NCBI GenBank assembly: GCA_964057225.1
Contig: OZ059898.1
Location: 4,402,001-4,466,000, forward strand
Source: Auanema rhodensis
Lineage: Eukaryota; Nematoda; Chromadorea; Rhabditida; Rhabditidae
Direction of reading: 5' to 3'
Length of the DNA stretch: 64,000 nt
The position numbers and the translations under genes are program-made. Shown here one piece after another: positions 14,020-27,260 of this stretch; the stretch's first letter is position 1, and the number at the start of each line of letters is the position of its first letter. The notes beneath the pieces were generated by a model, which searched no databases, was not told where the DNA came from, and saw only the letters and a list, made by a program, of their open reading frames with translations.

Positions 14020-17000
14020 ATTCTGAGTACTCTTTCGTTCTCGTTAATTTCGTTCTCTTGTCTACATGTTGTGTCTATCTATCAGTCATTTCTCTTTGTA
14101 GTTTTTTTATCTTCTACTTAAGACCACCCTATAGGCATATCAGAAGCGAACAGTGCAAATAAAGGAAAAATTGAAATGAACAAAAAGAACGATGAGAATA
14201 TGAAGAATGAGGAGAACTGAGAGAATGGTAAAACGTTCATTGAAAATAGGTGGACCATTCGTGAAAATAGTTTGTCAATTGGATTTTGAGCTCAGTTTGT
14301 GTGAGTGTTTCTCACTGCTCATCAGAAATTGCAAGATAGCTCTCATAAAATTTCTTAAAAGAACTACATGTATGAATATGAAAAGAAGATGAGAATCATG
14401 AAAGAACATGATAGAAGTACGTATATGTCTATAAGAGAGAATAGAGAGATGGAAAAAGAAAAATGGGTAAAAGAAATAAAAAATGATGAGGAAAATGATG
14501 TAAAGATATGCAAGTAACAAGAAAAAGAGATCAGACGTTCAATGCATTTACTACGACCTAATTAACACTGAATGACATTTTTGACGTTCACGTATCAAAA
14601 TGTGCAAATACACTTGCCACATGAAATTTTTACTAACAATACCATTTTTTCAAAGAAAAAAAGATTTTAACAATTATATAAATAGATAATTATTTAATAT
14701 AACTTCTTTAGAATGCTCAAAATCTCTCATGGGTAGACCTTCTAGTACTTGAACATGAGACAAGAAAAATCTTGATAGCATCTCACTTGCTTACTCCTTT
14801 TCCCCTTTTTCTCTTTTTCTCACAGCAGAGCTTTGTCCTCTTGAAGTAAAAGTAATAACTGCCTGAGGACATGTAGACCTCCTTCTATTCTCTCAAAGCA
14901 ATCTTTGTTCAAATACATGCTCCGAGAAGATGAAGTCGACGACGATAATGTGGAATGAAGAAGAGAAAGATGTCTCTCACCACCATTCTTTTAAATCTTA
15001 TTCTGAGAGAAGGCCTGAAAGTAAACTTTCAACCTGAATTTCAATGCAATGAAGAAACTACTAACAAAATCCATTGAGACTTCGTAATTCGTCTTTTGCT
15101 CAAATAACTACAAGTTGCAGCTGTTTCAGACAGCAACAGAAGAACTATGTCAAGATAAGGCTCAATGCTCAAGGCGTTCTTTTATCCTTCTATTCATATC
15201 TCTCCTTCTCCATCTATTTCTCTCTTTCATTTCAATTTTTCTCTCCTTCCTGTTATACAGTGGCTTTGTTTTAATTTTTTTTAAAAAGTTCATCTATATT
15301 TACATATGTGTATAGTTGTCAATGTATATGGAAAACAGGAAGCAACAAGTAAAAGAGCAAGTGAGGGGCAAGAAATCTGCTTTTTCTCAACAAAATTTAA
15401 ATAATTTTAATTTTCAAATTAATAGTAGTTTTATAACAATATTCTTTCCGTTTAGAACAATTTCTAAATAGGAATAGTACATATCAAAAAAGTTTTGTCA
15501 CACAGAGAATGAGATGAAACAGCGTCATCAGACGATAAAATTTTGAAAATAAAAAAAGAAAAGTTTGGTGTTGATAGATGAATGAAAAGCTGAAAGGGCA
15601 GACTGATTTAGTGACACGTTTAAGCTTTCAGTCGGCTTCAAACTCGAAATATCTCCAGTTGTTCGTGGCATTTTCCATCAGTCATTCCACCCTTATTTCT
15701 CTTCCTACTCCAACCTCTCTTCCTGTTTCTCTCTCTCTCTCTCTTATCTACATCTGCTAAACTCAGTTAATCATACTATATCGTTGTGAACGAGTGAACT
15801 GACAAAAGTGGATAAAAGCCAGAAAAGGGAGGAAGGAATTTCAGTTTTGAACTGACAATAAAAAACTTAACGAGAAAAAGATTATCTAGATTTATCTATA
15901 TAATATATATATCAATCTATATCAATCTATATTATATATTTATTATTTCTAACTTTTGGATGTGAGGTCTTACTTTCAAAACTTGAGAATATGGGAACGA
16001 AGAAAAAGAAATAAAGAGTGGAAAAGAGAGTGTAAACTAACAACTGAGAAGGATAGAAAGAAAAGCTGGAAAAGAAGAATGGGCTAGGGACTTGCATCGT
16101 TTGCTTTTGAAAATCTATCGTTTTGGGAGGTTCAGTAGAGCGGAATGCTTGGACTTCTGAAGATGAGAGAGAGAGAGAAAGAAACAAAATTGAAAGAACA
16201 GCTGTTAAGATATAAAAGAAACAAGTGATCAAATGAATACGTTTATATACAAAGAAGAAAAGAAACAAGACATGTTGCCCTTAGGAAGCTTATATGGATA
16301 AGTTGCCAAAAGTTGTTACATGGTAGTAATATGAAATTGGTTATGCTACTGAATTAATAGTTTATAAAGGCGATATCACCTACATGTCAGAAAGCAGAAA
16401 TGGGATAGCTGAGTGAATGAGGGATTTTCTTGAGAATGGAATAGATGATAAGCATTGAAGAGTATGAGAGAAAAAAAGTGAGGTAAGTGTTGGTATGTGT
16501 TTGAGGGTAAAAGAAAAAGAAAAAGTGAGAAAACGAAAGATTTTCTTTGAAACGGAATAGGTGATAAGCTTTCCTCCTCATTCGTCCAAAACATAAAAGT
16601 GTGAGGAAAGGAGAGATAGATATTGAGATATTCTGTGAAACAGAATAAATGATAAACTAAAAGGAGTAAAATCAAAAAAGATAGATAAAGAGAGAGAGAG
16701 AAAGAGAGAGATAGAGAGAGAGAGAGAAATACATGAGTATGAACGGCCATCAGAATAAGAGAAAGTAATGGCGAATGACATTGTTACGCAGGTGGAATTT
16801 GAAACAGCGTGAATGAAATCATGACTACGATGAGTTCATAATGTGAGGTCGAGAATCAATAAAAAACTTTTTTCTTTAATGACGTTTGGTAAAGCCGTTC
16901 ATGCAAAAGCAGTTTTCTACCTAGATATGCCCTTAGGTAACTTCAATAAAATCATTTTCTCAATGAAGTGAATAGCATAATTTAAGATATTTAAAGTGAT

Positions 17001-18718
17001 GTGCTATTTTTTCTTCGGAAATCATCACAAAATTTGAAAAAAAAATTGGGGACGACAAAAATCAGTGTCGAAAAATATATTTAAGAATGGTCATAGATCA
17101 TAAGAAACATTGATTGAAGTTTAAAAAATATAATATTTAACCAAAAAGAATGTAATAAACATTCGAAATTAGTTAATTAGGATGACGTTGGAAGAATAAT
17201 GTTGATAGACTTATAGCAACATCCACAATGGCTGCCATCACAATTCGACATAAGATATCATCATCTTAGATTGAATCTACGGTGCGGAATTATGCTTGAC
17301 AAACGAAGCAAGATAGATCTCGTAGCTAAAACTGAAAAGAACGACAAGCGAATATGGGATATCAGAAGGCCTTGCACAACTACGGAGATGTTCCTTCGTT
17401 CGTTCGTTTGCCTACTTGCTTGGCTGTTGCTGAAAAACCGACAGTAAACTGACCTTTTATGGACAGAAGGTCGTCGAGGACGACGGGAAAATGCGATTGA
17501 ACGTCAAAAACGAAAAAAATAAAGAAGAAATGAAACATTAGCAGAAAATGACTGTAACCTGCTGAGAAAGGTAGGTTGGTAGGAAAGAAGAAAAAAAAGT
17601 GCTGCAGGAAGAGACATGAATTGAAAAAGAAGTTTAAGACGATGAAGTAGATGAGGAACTGATTGAACGATAGCACGAAGAAAAAATGTAAACGGCAATA
17701 AAAGGATTGAAAATGGGTGGACAACGATGTGAAATAAAAAAAGAAAAAGTATTGAGGTTGTCAAATTCTTTTTTTAAAAAAAGCCACAGAAATAAAAGAA
17801 TATTTAAAGAAAAGATAAGATGAAAAGAAAATTTGATGGATAAAGATTAGAAAATTTACATAAGTATACGGTAGATTTTAATATAAATTAATTAAAAAAC
17901 TATTATTGATTAATATAATTTTTCAGGTAAATATAAAGATGAAAAAAGTAAAAGTATTCTCATATAGTATATAATATATAATATATATTTGAAAATAGAA
18001 TAATAATAAAAGGAAAACTAATAACATGAGGTCAAGGGATGAGCATGGCAACATCCGGATCATAATGAGCTGTATTAGAGAAAAGAAGCTGTTGAGAATG
18101 AGAAAAGAGGAAGTTATGACAATATGCAATGGCGTTTGATAAATGACACCAAAGACACACACAGACACAATCGGACGGAAGGAAGGAAGAATGAGCTTTG
18201 AAGAAGTTATGAAGACGAAGATGAAGGGAGAAAGTCTTGATGAGCTTGTTATGATGAGCAATAGCTATTATAATTTTCTTTCTCTGTTTTTGAAAAGAAT
18301 GAATACAAGCAATATCAAAATTATTAGAAAAGCTGGATTACATGAAGAGAAGGGGAACTTCAAAATCTGAGAAATGAGGAACGACGATCAAGTTCATCCG
18401 ATAAATTTGAAGAAGAAAAACTGGCTGAGACGTTTTCAATAGGGTTAACAAACCACTGAGATATTAGAATTCGAGTATTCTACTTTGATTCAGAGCAGTT
18501 CAACTGATTCTCAAAGGTCATAAAGATGATGGCGATGCTATACAAGGGGATGAAGAACAGATGAGAAAAACCGAATCTGCTCGAGCTGAAGCAGAAGGAC
18601 GAGCATCAAACGTCTAAACTGATCATGCGAAGGCTTCATCTACTGTGATGGTGACAAGCCGAGTGGAAATGCAGCCCAAGTAGAAAAGGAAAGACTGAAA
18701 AGATAGGAAAATTAAAGG

Positions 18719-18721
<3 letters not shown>

Positions 18722-18772
<51 letters not shown>
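18722..18772. repeat. (AG)n microsatellite
   Basis: About 25 uninterrupted AG units. Confidence 0.95.
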
Positions 18773-18775
<3 letters not shown>

Positions 18776-21700
18776 CTAAAGAAAGAACTTTAGAGTCGAA
18801 TGAGGTATATGTATATAGTAAATTTTTTTTTTGAGATATGATAAGGACTTAACAATTTATTTTATCGATGTAAATACATAAGATGTGATTATAACTGATT
18901 CAAAACGATGATTATATTCGGATTCTTCAACGATTCAGTTGTTTCTGATTTGAGTAATAGAACTTATTTTAGAACTGAAAATAAATTCATGTCAGATCCT
19001 CGCTTGTGTGTAAGTGAAATAATAGAAAAAAGTGCAAAATTGACCAAAAAGGGTGAAGTATACTGTGTAGACGAATGGGTTATCCCAATGTTTCTTAACT
19101 CCCATATCCTATACGATTCCCGTCCCACTTTCCTCGTGCTCAATTCTATTCCTCTATCCATCTCCTGTTTTTTTCTCTTTCCCTCTGTCTTATATTTTCA
19201 TTCTATTTCAATTTCGTTTTCTCTTTTCTTCATTTTTCTTTGGCACTTTGACATGTTTCCTTTACGCACTCTCTTTCTTTCTCTCCCTCTTTCCTCTCTC
19301 TTTCTCTAAAGATACTGATATAACTAGACTGGCTCTTTCATAGAGATAAGAAAAGAAGAAAATGAGAAGAAAGACAGACATACTGGTGGGTCTTTGACGA
19401 CAACCATGTTGAGCATTTTGTTCTGAACTCTCAAAAGCATCTTTTCACTATCAATCTTTGTTTTCTCTACCTTTCTCTTCTTTCTTCTTATCTCTATACA
19501 TCCGTAGTTAGAATGTTGCGAGAAGTTGGAATCAAAGAGAGGCATAACTGCTATAGAGAAGATAAAAAGATGAAAAACGAGCAAAAGATGAAGAGAAGCG
19601 GAGAGAGAAACAGAAAAAGAAAAAAAAGGCACAGCCGAAAAAAGAGCAACTGGGAGTTGATGATGGATAGAGAGATCCACTAGCCGACGGTGGCAAGCAG
19701 CACGATAGTCTGCTAGCCATCCGATTCTAGAGTCAGCCAGAAAAGTCCTCGATAACAGCGAAAGATGGAACGTGGAGGTTCTATCGGTGGATATTCTGAG
19801 AAAACAGCGATTACCCAGAGCCTTCAGGCATCTTGCTCGGGTAAATGAATCTTGTGTTCTCATTCTGCCTTTGCTAGACATCAAAGGACAATTCCGCTAA
19901 TGTGCTTACAAGGGAAGGAAGAATTTAGTTTCATCGTAGAATATACTCAGAAATACCAAAAAATGATAAAAGCTCATCTATTTTAGAAAATAGGAATAAA
20001 GAGATTTGATAACACTCATGGGATGTTCAGTTTATTCATTTACAAAAATCTTTCTTGTTTCTAGAGTTGTCAGATTTCTCTCTCTCCCTCTTTCTCATTT
20101 TTTTTATTTTGCCTGTTCATATATCATTCCTCTCAAATGTTTCTCATATATGCTTTGCTATATATATTTCACTTTTCAACATTTGAAAACAAAACGTTCA
20201 AAGGGCTTGTCAGTTATAATACCTTGTTGATAAAATAGCTGGCTATTGCTATCGTCAACTATTCTTTCAAGGCTTTTCCGCTCTCACTAGTCAACCACCC
20301 ATCCAGCTGTCCCTTGACGGACGGAGGACCGCCTGGTCCCACGCAAAGTACACGCCGAGAAAGAGAGTGACAAGCTAAGAGAGAGAATATGTAAAGAATA
20401 GAAAGAGATAATGATAAAAATAAAGAGAAGAAGCATGACAGAGTAAAAAATGAAATAGAAACTGAAGTAAAGAAAGAAAGAGAGAGAAAGAGAGAGATAA
20501 GCTAGCTAGTTAGTGTGATGACGATGAGCCAATATAATGCCGTAGGACACATTTGGCGTTGAAAAACGGCTGCGAGTTATTACTAACGTTGCTCTCTTTG
20601 CTCTCAAACGACTCATTTAGCCATTCCCATTGAATATCTCAAAATTTAACGAGAATAGCATAAGTTTAATTCAAATGATGATGCTGATATTGGCAAAAGG
20701 CTGAATTTCTTTTTAAATTTATCTCTTGAACCACAAAATGAAAAAGGAAATGAATACAGTAGGTAAATCATTCATATTAATAAATGAAGAAGAATAACTA
20801 AATAGTTAGTTAATCATACAATGTAAAGCTAAACTCCTGTTTATGTTCTATGATCTTCCACAGCACATTACTAACTGCACAGCTTTTCCTCGTCTACATC
20901 GTAGGGAAAAGAAACGACAGGAAGCTGAACTCGGTTTAGATTCTTACTGCTGCTGGAGGTCGGCAACAACTTCAGTTAACCCTGCTCGTTTAGAAAAGAA
21001 AAAAAGATTCGTTTGACTCTATCCAATCGGAAGTTGGCTTCTTGGACAAGGGCATATGAGGCGACTAGTGGACTCGTCAACCTCCTCAATTGCTTAGAAG
21101 TCACCTGTCTGTGCTTAAACTTTCAGTACGAATCAAAAAAGTTGCCACAAAAGAATGTAAAAGTAAAATGCATAGTTATAGAAATATTGTGGAAAGAGTG
21201 ATGATCATAATTTTGTTTCCATATTCCTTGTTGGGGGCAGTTTTTGGTGTCCCACGACGATGTTCACTGTATAGCTTTTTCTCTCTCCTAACGACCTCAA
21301 TTTAGCAGTTTGAGTGAAACTCAACCATATATAGATGTCCAACTTGAGCTTCATGTTACAAATTTAAAGAAGAGGGTGGATTAAACCGATGTGAAGATAC
21401 GAAGTAGAGCATTGGATGTAACGATATGTAAGATAAGAATGTTCCGAAATGCGAAAATGAGCAAAAAACAGATCTGTAATTTAAGAAATAAAGGGTTTAT
21501 AGACTCTTATATCTCAAATATTTTGAAAGAATTTAGTACTTCTATAAAGAAACTAATGAGTTTGAATGTTCACCTTTTGAGCATATAATGGGGCAAAATG
21601 AGCATGAAGAGAGATTGAGTGATGAAGATAAAAGAAAAGAAGAAGAGAAGCAGATCACACAAAAGAAAATGTTGAAGTGGCGATGAAAGAGATAGAAGAC

Positions 21701-24700
21701 AGTAAAATGATAATTTTAGAATAAATGAAAGAAAAGAAATATAAAGTTTGTATGTATAAACATTAAATAAGACAAAGAGAGTATAGTAAGTATACTCTCA
21801 TATACTACATGGCTGATATGTGTTGATAATGAAGATGATACATACATTTAGTGAAATCAAACGAAGTATTTGAAGATGACGATAACGTTGGAAGAGGAGG
21901 ACGAGATGAAAGAGAAGGGCAAGAGAACTAGAAACACGGAGCCATGATGTTGAGTGAAAAAGACGAAGAGACACTGGAAAATACGAAAGATGGAGAGAAA
22001 GAGAAGAAAGATAGAGGGAGAAAGGGAAAGAGAGACGAGACTAGTGAAAGAGGATGCTGGAGGGCAGAGAATCGAAAAACAGCTGCGGCCAAAGGAGGGA
22101 TCGTGATATTCGAGTAGACTGCAGACGCCCTGAGTGACAAGAGTCCGATGGAATGTTGCGTTCCGCCGCTATTGGAGGTCCAAGCTAGTCGTCGGCCATT
22201 CAGGGCTCACTCGCCCTTTTCTCTCTTTTATAGCCTGAAGGGGTAATGAAGGAAAACACTAGAGTAGAAAGCCAAAGCAGACAGAACTGCTAGTGGTTGA
22301 AGCGGTAGAAATAATGAAAATGACAAATGGGATAGTAGAGGAAAACGTGATGAAAATCAAGTAATCACATATATAATTGAATATGATATAGATAACTATC
22401 TGCCTGACATAAAAGACTTGAGAATCTGTTGAAAAAGTCATTGTAACTTCTTCTTATTAGCTACGCAAATCTTCCTGCAATGAAGCAATTCGATTAGATA
22501 GGCAAGCAGAAACAAATTAATTGCTTCTGGACTCTCTGAGCTTGTCTCGTTTAATAGGTTCTCTTGTTGCACTGAAGGAGGTCTATACACAGACACATGT
22601 GTCACAGAAATTTCAACAGTGACAAGCCCCATAAATGGCTTTTGGGTTCTTCCTTGCAAATCCAGGCTTTCAGAAAAGGCTTAAATTCCGAATTCTATTT
22701 CTGGTCATTGAAAGAATAATCAGTACTATGAAACTAGATAGAGAAATGCTTCCCAGAGAAGAGATCGCCACATTCAAACTTTGGAAGAGATTGAGAGCGA
22801 AGAAACGTAATTAAAGAAATCGAAGGAATAATGGTTTTGTTGATCCCCCGATCTTTATTTGATGGGTTTGACCTAGTTGGAGAACTTTTTGATGAAATAT
22901 GCTCATGTGATTGAAAAGAAGTAACAGCTTAAATTGTAATACTTAGAAACTTTAAAACAGCCTTCATGTAGTTAAGATCCTAACGATGATCACGCACTAC
23001 AGATCTATATATATATTTCATAATATATGTATATATAACTAATGCTTTTATTCTTATATTCTTGATCTTCTCATCGTCTATTCTAAGCTTTTTGTTAGCT
23101 TGGGCTTTTTCTTAACGAAAAACTTGCCAGACGAATAGGGGAACGATGACGATCTTCGAGGCAGCTGATTGGCCCCCGGATGCCCTTTGAAAGAAACGAA
23201 GTGAGGAGTGCATACGAAATCGATGAGAATTAGAGAAGAAGAGACGCAAAAAAGGATAAGTGCCCTGGGGTCTTAGACGCTGTCCGACAGCTTTTGCTTT
23301 AGATGATGATGATGTTGAGTTCATCGGCCGTTTGTGGCAATGTCGTCCGTCATCTTCAATGTGTGTTCGTCGATAGTTTATTGAAATGGCCCGGCAGTTG
23401 TTTCAAGCTGACTTATTTAGAAAAGCCAGAAAGTCGTTCCTTTACATGCCGAACATCTTTGTCCGAAACAGTTACATGAAAAATGAAGAGAAAAGTCCAG
23501 AAAAGTGCATATCAATCATTATATTTATAAATATAGAAATATATTAAAATTTTAATATTTCAAAGAAGTTCTTTTCTTCTAAAAAAAAGTTTCAAATGGA
23601 ATAAATGAATGTGGTGAAGCTAAATCACGCAGAGAACAGCAAACAAAAGGCTTTCCTCTAAAGAATTGAAAACGGAAAAGAGAAGCAGCTAAATAATTCG
23701 AAGTACGCAACTGGTACAAAGTAAATTATTTGAAAAAAAAAAGAAGAAAAGAAAATATAAATATATAAAATATACTAATATATGTATATATGTATATTCT
23801 AATTGCAAAAGGTAATCTGTTTAATACTTAATTGGAAATTTTTCTAATATATACATACTGATTAGAATGATATATGTATATCAATATAATTTATATTAAT
23901 CAAAGAGTACATTGACACTTCCTCAGATATAAGTTGTTCCTAATCTGTAAGTCAGAAGATATCTACGAATAAGGGAAAACGACGACAAGTGTAGGCAGAA
24001 GTGAATAATTCATTGAAAGTCTTCTTTTTCTTTTTTTTTGCAAAGTTACACGAGAGCAAGAAAATGAGAGAAGAAAAGAAGAGAAAGATTAAGTCTGAGA
24101 GAAATGAAATAAGTGAATTCATTTCAAAAGTAAAACTAATATTCTTTTTGATAGTTAAAGATATTTATAAAATTCAAAATGATTATATGATTATAATTAA
24201 TGAATATTTATCATATATTCATCTAAAATTATTATTTTTTTGAATGTTTATATTGGATATAAAGTTAGATAAACCCCCAAAGAAAATAATTCTTCAAAAC
24301 TTCTATCCTTATCTTTCACTGATTTTTTTGGAGTTTGGTTTGAAAAATGATGAAAAACGATAGATTTGTTGAGAAATCCTACTGTAGACGCTGAATGACT
24401 GATAATGGCTAGTACTTGCCGTATAGTTGTGGTTCAGAGCATTTGCTTTTGAAATGATGCTGCCTGAGGGCAAAAAACTCGTTCCCGCGTCATTTAATCG
24501 TTCAAGCCGCAACATCGAAGAGGGTGGTTAAAGAAGACAAGATAAAAAATGTATAGGAAAGGGAGATGGGAGGGGGGAAATAGAGAAAGAAAACAAAGAA
24601 ACCACTGATTTTAGGAAGGAAATGAGGGATTGACATAAAGCTGTTCCAATTTCATTGAAATCAAACGAATATTTCGGTTTTACATCAATTAAATGAGTCA

Positions 24701-27226
24701 AAACCTTATATTAAAAATATAAATTAAAAACCCAATATACATATATTTTAAAAAAAAAGTGATGAGTATTTAATAAAAAGAATATTCGTTACGTTGGAGC
24801 TTTTTTTTCAAATTTTAATGTAGTTACAAGTGACAGGAAGAGGAAAAAGTTGAAAAAAAAAGAATAAATGAGAAAATGAGGGCCAGATAGAAGCGAAAAC
24901 GAAAAAAAAAAAGAAAATGAGATGATAGAGAATAAGAGAGAAAGGAATAGGCAACAGAAAGCTTAGTTCATGCTACTGATGTTGTAATGAGCATGATCTA
25001 CACTGACTAATTGAAGATGGAATAACCTCAAGCTGAAAACAAAAAAAATGAAACAGCAATTTAAATAAAATCTGCTTTCGGTCCTAAGGAATAACGTGAA
25101 TATCTTTTTCCTTTTCATCAAACTTTTGATTTTCAGTGGCCACACTTGAAACTATTTTAAATAGTGATGTAACTTGAACAGAGCTATGAAGATAATGTGT
25201 GAAAAGAGAGAAATAATCAGAAGAAAGACAGCCGTCTATTGACGGTGGGAGTAAATCTAGCTATTAATGATCAGAAGCTAATTAATAATACTTGACAACA
25301 GTCTTTTCTCTTTCCGACACCCTCCTACTGAAAGTGTATTCTGAGAAAATGAGCTTATAGTATAAGAATGTAAGGAAGATGAGAAAACGATGAAATGAAG
25401 ATCTGAGTTTAGCTCGTACGAAGAGACGTTTTTGAAGAAAAAAATGAACAAGAGGTGAACAGATACTTATATCTCGATCCATTACATAAAGTACGAGAGA
25501 CAGCTGTCAAGATACTGAGACATCACTGTTGTGGGTCGTTGTTCCAAGATTCAATGCCAATTAAAAGCACTAACAAGTCTTTATATACATGTATATCAAG
25601 TAATGTTCTAAAGAATATTTACCCGTTAAGCCTTGTAAAACATTAAAAATTCTAAATGTCTATCATGTCTGAATTAGGATTAAATGACCAACAAAAGCTA
25701 AGAATAGTCAGAATAATGAAAGCGCAAAACAAGTACTTGAAAAGCTTGGACATCGTCAATTAATTGAAGGCTTATGTTTGAATGCTTAACTAAAGATTTC
25801 AACGTGAGTCTAATATATAAGAATTAAGGAAGCGTTTCCTAGGAATATGATGATCATTTCTAAAATAACATGTTTTGTGCTCCATATAAGTTATTCAACA
25901 TAGAAGCTTGCAGCATGTAGTATACATTTCTGAAAAAAAAATGTTTTTAAAAGATCGAATATGAAACATTTGTGAAGTATGAAGATGATGGAACGACAGA
26001 AACAAACTAAAACGGAAAAAGTTATAAAGAAATATAACGAAAACTATAAAGAATATTCAAAACTAAAGGTAATAAAGACTAAAATAGGAAAATATTGGTT
26101 TATTCATATGTCAAGGAAACTTAAAAAAAGATGAGAAACAAAGCAAAAATTGTAGATGAACATGATGATTATGGTTCTATGACGTTTTCATTTTAAAATA
26201 AGCTTTATAGAAATGAGCTTTGAGATTATATATAGATTCAACACATGAATCACAACATACATATACAGAATACAATATTTCAAAGCTAATATGAAGGTCA
26301 TTACTTCATTTATAACATGAAAAAAGGACGATTGTTCTACATTGACACTTGTAAATGACAATTGATAGAGATTCTAACGGCTTGTCTGAGCCATATTTCA
26401 CTACAAGACGACATATCGCAGCTAGCCAAAGACTAAGACAAGACGACAACGACGTAAATGGCAACAACGGACGGAAAAACCTGGCCTATTATAGCATTGA
26501 CAGAATTCAACGTCGCCAATAAAAGACAACAAAAGGCTAAGAAAGAGAGGAACGATAGAAATATGTGTGTTTGAACTTCATTTTTCATTTTTGAAATTCA
26601 TATTTTTAGTTTAATTTCATGTAATTAAAGTATTTATTACAGGATTATAAGTTTTAAAATATAAGATTAATGAATAGAAATTGAATTTAGAAAATTCAAA
26701 TAAAATAATTTAAGGATAAAAGTATTTGAATAGTTTCATCTTAATTGGCAAAAGGATTTAACAGACCGCCATTGAAGTGAAATGAGACGCTTCGTTCCGT
26801 CAAATTCAAGAAATCTGCTCAGCTGAATGGAAAGGGAAAATAAAAAAAAGAAATATTTATAATATTCAAATTATGATAATCAATTCTAAAAGATATTTGT
26901 TTAATAATAGTAATTTCATTATGATTTCAAGGATTTCTTCTTTCGTGTTTTTTTTCCAAATTAGAACGAAGCTTATTGAACGGAAAGCAATCAATGAATC
27001 ATCTATATTTCTTAGAAAAGCTAGCAAAGGGCAAAAAAAAAAGAATAAACGATGAGGAACGAGAATGTATGTATCTATCTACCTATATGTACATATTAGT
27101 ACAAAAATGGAAATAAAATGTTGTCTAAAAAAGTACAAATATCAAATAACGATTAAAGAACAAAAAAAAAAGTTTCTTCTTCTTTTTCTAATTTTTATTG
27201 TATCAATTTATAAATTGTGAATAAAT

Positions 27227-27260
27227 AGAAGAAGAAGAAGAAGAAGAAGAAGAAGAAGAA
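27227..27260. repeat. (GAA)n microsatellite
   Basis: About 11 GAA units on the plus strand in an intergenic or intronic setting. Confidence 0.9.

Noticed and set aside
16090-16165. Possible minus-strand exon with EVQAFRSTEPPKTIDFQ
   Set aside because: The acceptor is good (CTTCAG), but the only donor nearby is GTCCCT, unlike the other donors in this window.
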